Both the position numbers and the translations under genes were made by a program. Under the pieces are notes generated by a model. The model searched no databases. It had not been told where the DNA came from and worked only from the letters and a program-made list of their open reading frames with translations. A stretch of 7,344 nucleotides of DNA, from contig NZ_CAJLUB010000096.1 of the NCBI RefSeq assembly GCF_905209685.1, positions 1 through 7,344 on the forward strand. The letters are read 5' to 3'. This document shows positions 4,613-7,344 of the stretch, piece after piece (the first letter of the stretch is position 1; every line of letters begins with the position of its first letter). This DNA comes from an uncultured Veillonella sp. (GTDB lineage: Bacteria > Bacillota > Negativicutes > Veillonellales > Veillonellaceae).

Positions 4613-6661
4613 CTATTGTAATGCCTTAGGTACGCTGAGTTTTTTCCAGTTGTCTAGCTCAGGGATTTCTAAGGTATTAATCGTTTTTTGAATCCAGTAG
4701 TTTAATGATACTTCGTTACCTAAATGTTGTTCAAATAAATAGGTATTACCTGGCGTATCTAGAGGTTTTCCATCTTTGTCTATGGAGTGACGCACGGATT
4801 CTTTCAAATAGAGTTGGACTCTAAATGGATTTGCGTGATTACCTCTGAAAATGAAATAAGATGGGCCGATAAAGTCATGGGTACGGACATTAATTTGTTC
4901 GTACTTTTTATCTTTTAAGCCTTGTAATGCAGTTTGTATCATCGCGTTAGCATCATCGTATTCTTCAAGTAGAAATGCCTGTTGATCTACATCGAGTACA
5001 TAATGCCAAGTTGGCTTTTCCTCGTTCGTTTCGATGGACCAGTTATCTCCTAATGCAGGTAATTGGTGCGTATCGTAGAGGTCTTTTAATAGCTGAATGG
5101 TATTCTCTTTTTTGAATAGTGCTCGATAGATCATCTCTTGACCTTCTGTAGGGTCATAACCATGTATTCTGACTTGGTACGTATCACGTAGCATACGCTT
5201 TACATCTAGCTTAAAAATGTTGCGTAGCTTGTCTGGAACGGATAGGAAATGATTGTAAAAGCTAAGTTTCATTTCGTCTTGTGATGCTAAGGCGTGCTCG
5301 ATGGTTTGCCAATCATATAAGGTAGTGTCCCATAAGAAGTCATCCATGTTTACAGATAAACGTGCTGCATTTTGAGGCCATTCAGTATGACCAGGACGTA
5401 CTGTTGTAGTAGACTCTGTAATACCTTCCTTGTAACGCCAATGACCATCGACTTGTTCGAAGGCCGCTAATCGTTCTTCTGCTTCATCATCGATAGGAAT
5501 ACCCTTTAACTCTTCATCTAGATTAGCTTTGTGAGACAGAATGTATTGATGGGATTCTTCGTAATAGGCTACAGCAGTATCTAAATCAGGTTTGCCTGTA
5601 ACATAGCCTTTTTCATAGGCATAGCCTAAGGCAACGCGCGTTAAAGCTCGTGTAATATCGTAGAAGAGAACGCGGTCTTCCTCTTCTAATGCGCGCTTTT
5701 CTTCCTCTAGTACACGTGTTAAGGATTGAACACCAAAGCGTATATTCTTGGTTACACCGAAACCGTGAATGCGCATATAACCAATGTATGGCAAGGAGAA
5801 CATAAAGCGCTCTTTTGTGGCTGCCATGTGGGTTAAGTCTGCAATGAGGCCCCAGTCTAGCGGTAGGTGACCAATGTGGAAGATATAGCAAAAGGCAGCT
5901 TGTAATGCTGCATAGCCGGCATCACTAAAATACTTAGTAGCTGCACGGCGGTAGAGTCCAATTGCTTTTACAGGATCATAAGGAATGACTCTGCGTAGCT
6001 CTTTAGTATCATAGAAATGATAGTAGTAATCTGCTAATTCAGCGGTACTTTCAGCTTGACCCAAGGCGGCACCTTTCGTAAACCATGTGAAAGCATCCTC
6101 GAATTTTCCGTTTTCATGACAGTCTAGACCGGTGTAGAGCATCATGGTTGGATTACCTAGCTCAGCAGCGGTTAACGCTACGCGGCGCGCATTATTAAAA
6201 TCGCCTTCGTCGATATAGATATTGCGTAAATTGCCTTGAAACATGGCGAGCCCGTTATCGAGGGCTTTGTTAAACCATTCCTTGGCGAGTTTAGTGGCAT
6301 TTTCCTGTAATGTTTCGTTGGAAATAGTACCTTGTAAGGCTATAAGGCGTTCCTGTATAGAACCTTTTTGCAGGCTCTGTTGGATGCGTTTCGCCAAACT
6401 GAGGCGAGGTGGTGTAATCATATCCCTTGCAAGGTTAATACGGTCGTCATCACGCCAGAAAAAGACATTGCCTATAATGTATTGGCAGAAGGCATCACCT
6501 TGCTCCGCGTAGTTGTAGACGATCCGAAACGCATCGTCAAAGGATATTAACATATCCTTTTCAACAGTAGGTGTAATCGTTCCATTGATACGCAATGCTT
6601 GTAAGGTGCCAATAGGACTACAACGGCGAATGCTATCGTGCAAGCATTGATAAGTGCGCAT
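4613..6661 (-). CDS. Sel1/TPR-like repeat protein with unrecognised C-terminal half
   Basis: The protein has 682 aa and no signal peptide or membrane segment, so it is probably cytoplasmic. The first half is alpha-helical repeats of Sel1/TPR type: about 43-68 (AFRIVYNYAEQGDAFCQYIIG), 126-150 (AKEWFNKALDNGLAMFQG), 156-182 (ALTAAELGNPTMMLYTGLD), 188-213 (AFTWFTKGAALGQAESTAEL), 230-260 (DPVKAIGLYRRA) and 342-372 (ALGYAYEKGYV...AVAYYEES). A charged helix rich in Glu lies at 317-330. Such repeats usually form protein-binding scaffolds. Residues about 430-682 are mixed and aromatic-rich with no motif I recognise. The start is uncertain: a GGGAGG (6685-6690) sits 23 bases before the ATG, which is too far, and no other in-frame start lies between. 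An in-frame stop (6701-6703) closes the frame upstream, but that point coincides with a suspected sequence join, so the true N-terminus may differ. It is convergent with the barrel operon and separated by a shared terminator; no functional link is evident. Confidence 0.8.
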   Translation of the reverse strand: MRTYQCLHDSIRRCSPIGTLQALRINGTITPTVEKDMLISFDDAFRIVYNYAEQGDAFCQYIIGNVFFWRDDDRINLARDMITPPRLSLAKRIQQSLQKGSIQERLIALQGTISNETLQENATKLAKEWFNKALDNGLAMFQGNLRNIYIDEGDFNNARRVALTAAELGNPTMMLYTGLDCHENGKFEDAFTWFTKGAALGQAESTAELADYYYHFYDTKELRRVIPYDPVKAIGLYRRAATKYFSDAGYAALQAAFCYIFHIGHLPLDWGLIADLTHMAATKERFMFSLPYIGYMRIHGFGVTKNIRFGVQSLTRVLEEEKRALEEEDRVLFYDITRALTRVALGYAYEKGYVTGKPDLDTAVAYYEESHQYILSHKANLDEELKGIPIDDEAEERLAAFEQVDGHWRYKEGITESTTTVRPGHTEWPQNAARLSVNMDDFLWDTTLYDWQTIEHALASQDEMKLSFYNHFLSVPDKLRNIFKLDVKRMLRDTYQVRIHGYDPTEGQEMIYRALFKKENTIQLLKDLYDTHQLPALGDNWSIETNEEKPTWHYVLDVDQQAFLLEEYDDANAMIQTALQGLKDKKYEQINVRTHDFIGPSYFIFRGNHANPFRVQLYLKESVRHSIDKDGKPLDTPGNTYLFEQHLGNEVSLNYWIQKTINTLEIPELDNWKKLSVPKALQ

Positions 6662-6668
6662 GTTGTTT

Positions 6669-7289
6669 TCAGGGAAGTTTGATTCCTCCCATGTAAATCG
6701 TTACGGCAACTACCTCCGGCAAGCCGGCACGTGCAAAAATGCGGTTATATGCTTCGTAGACCTCAGCGTAGTACTCCTCAAGATCCTCCTGCGAAGTATG
6801 GAAGGAATATGCGTCCTTCATGGTAAATTCACGAACGCGGATAAGCCCTGCGCGCGGTCTTGCCTCGTCGCGGAACTTCGTCTGAATCTGATATATCATA
6901 AACGGGTATTTTGTATATGAATTTGCATACTCGCGAACAAGCTGCACCGACGCCTCCTCATGAGTCATACCGAGGACAAGACGAGCGTTATTACGGTCGG
7001 TAAAGCGCATAAGCTCGCTGCCGACGCTCTCATATCTGCCCGATTCGTCCCAAAGGCTTGCGGGAAGCACTACCGGGAATTTAACCTCCTGGCCGCCTAC
7101 CTTATCCATCTCGTCGCGAAGTATATCCTCGATTTTACGGCATATACGGTTAAGCGGTGTATACTGCGAATAAATACCGTTAGCGACGCCCTTCATATAT
7201 CCGCCGCGCAGCATCAGCGCATGGCTGTCAATAACGCAGTCGGACGGCTTTTCTTTGAATCTCTCGCCTACGAGCTTATCAAGTTTCAT
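6669..7289 (-). pseudogene. proS: Prolyl-tRNA synthetase, 5' fragment of a clostridial-type gene
   Basis: The first ~196 of 206 codons read as the N-terminal catalytic part of bacterial prolyl-tRNA synthetase. MKLDKLVGERFKE is the N-terminus, motif 1 lies around GGQEVKFPVVLPASLW (65-80), the GMTHEEA loop (107-113) carries the T-x-E signature, and motif 2 (QIQTKFRDEARPRAG to RVREFTMKDAYSF, 134-163) includes FRDE and RxREF. Homology stops after AGLPEVVAV (188-196). The next ten codons, TIYMGGIKLP, and the stop do not continue the expected segment leading to SGxxGGSxxHEF. Editing or linker region, motif 3 and anticodon-binding domain are missing, so this product cannot be a working synthetase. 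The start is sound: GGAGG (7297-7301) lies 7 bases before the ATG. Codon use (frequent ATA for Ile, GGC, CCG, CGC) differs from the barrel genes. The sequence resembles clostridial enzymes more than what I would expect in Veillonella. It is most likely a chimeric assembly join, less likely a transferred remnant. Confidence 0.85.
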
Positions 7290-7296
7290 ACATAAT

Positions 7297-7301
7297 CCTC
7301 C
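7297..7301 (-). promoter_or_regulatory. Ribosome binding site of the proS fragment
   Basis: GGAGG on the minus strand, 7 bases before the ATG at 7289. It decides for this ATG over another ATG four bases upstream in a different frame, and the resulting N-terminus agrees with the family. Confidence 0.8.
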
Positions 7302-7308
7302 GGTTCAA

Positions 7309-7344
7309 CAAAAAATAAATCCCGAACGAAGCTATAGCTTCATT
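7309..7344 (-). terminator. Partial terminator or attenuator hairpin upstream of proS, cut by the window edge
   Basis: On the minus strand GAAGCTATAGCTTC (7341-7328) is a perfect palindrome. Its stem extends outward through a U-G pair and two A-U pairs to the window edge, and is followed by TTCGGG and then a T-rich tract (ATTTATTTTTT). If the missing 5' bases are CCCG, this is a complete Rho-independent hairpin. It would be either the end of an upstream gene or a leader attenuator for the synthetase gene. No T-box consensus is visible in the bases present. Confidence 0.45.

Noticed and set aside
6960..7295. Plus-strand open frame opposite the prolyl-tRNA synthetase fragment, with others at 6243-6550 opposite the Sel1-like gene
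   Set aside because: The minus-strand readings give clear protein families or repeats, and the plus-strand frames have no ribosome binding site or recognisable content.

Overview
The window looks like chromosome from a diderm Firmicute of the Veillonella type (Negativicutes). It is AT-rich with strong AGGAGG-type ribosome binding sites, and the middle is filled with signal-peptide-bearing outer-membrane barrel proteins, which only makes sense in a two-membrane cell. The genus is inferred from protein character, not from a database match. The right end (about 6700-7344) does not fit the rest and is probably from another organism, either as an assembly chimera or as a transferred fragment.

Layout, left to right. 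Positions 1-101 hold the last 33 codons of ileS (isoleucyl-tRNA synthetase), including its C-terminal zinc-binding Cys pairs, followed by a 13-bp-stem terminator. After an AT-rich gap comes a compact unit: an ideal ribosome binding site, a 25-codon ORF for a cationic, strongly amphipathic helical peptide, and its own hairpin terminator (421-565). This gene is easily missed and is the best candidate for something undescribed.

Next is a consensus sigma-70-type promoter (TTGACT, 17 bp, TATAAT) with a perfect 14-bp palindrome abutting the -35 box. It drives three tandem paralogous genes (765-1895, 1920-3185, 3248-4498). Each encodes a signal peptide, a conserved N-terminal segment, a beta-barrel resembling the intimin/invasin (inverse autotransporter) translocator, and a short conserved tail. 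None has an Ig-like or adhesin passenger. The framework strands are conserved while the inter-strand loops differ greatly in length and sequence, and a 54-bp block at the 5' end is identical in all three copies. This suggests a family of surface barrels diversifying in their exposed loops while recombining with one another.

A bidirectional terminator (4562-4596) separates this operon from a convergent 682-codon gene (4613-6661, minus strand). Its product is a cytoplasmic-looking protein with Sel1/TPR-like helical repeats and an unrecognised C-terminal half. Just upstream of its start the sequence switches to the first ~196 codons of a clostridial-type prolyl-tRNA synthetase (minus strand), cut off after class II motif 2. 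The last bases of the window look like half of a terminator or attenuator hairpin upstream of that gene.
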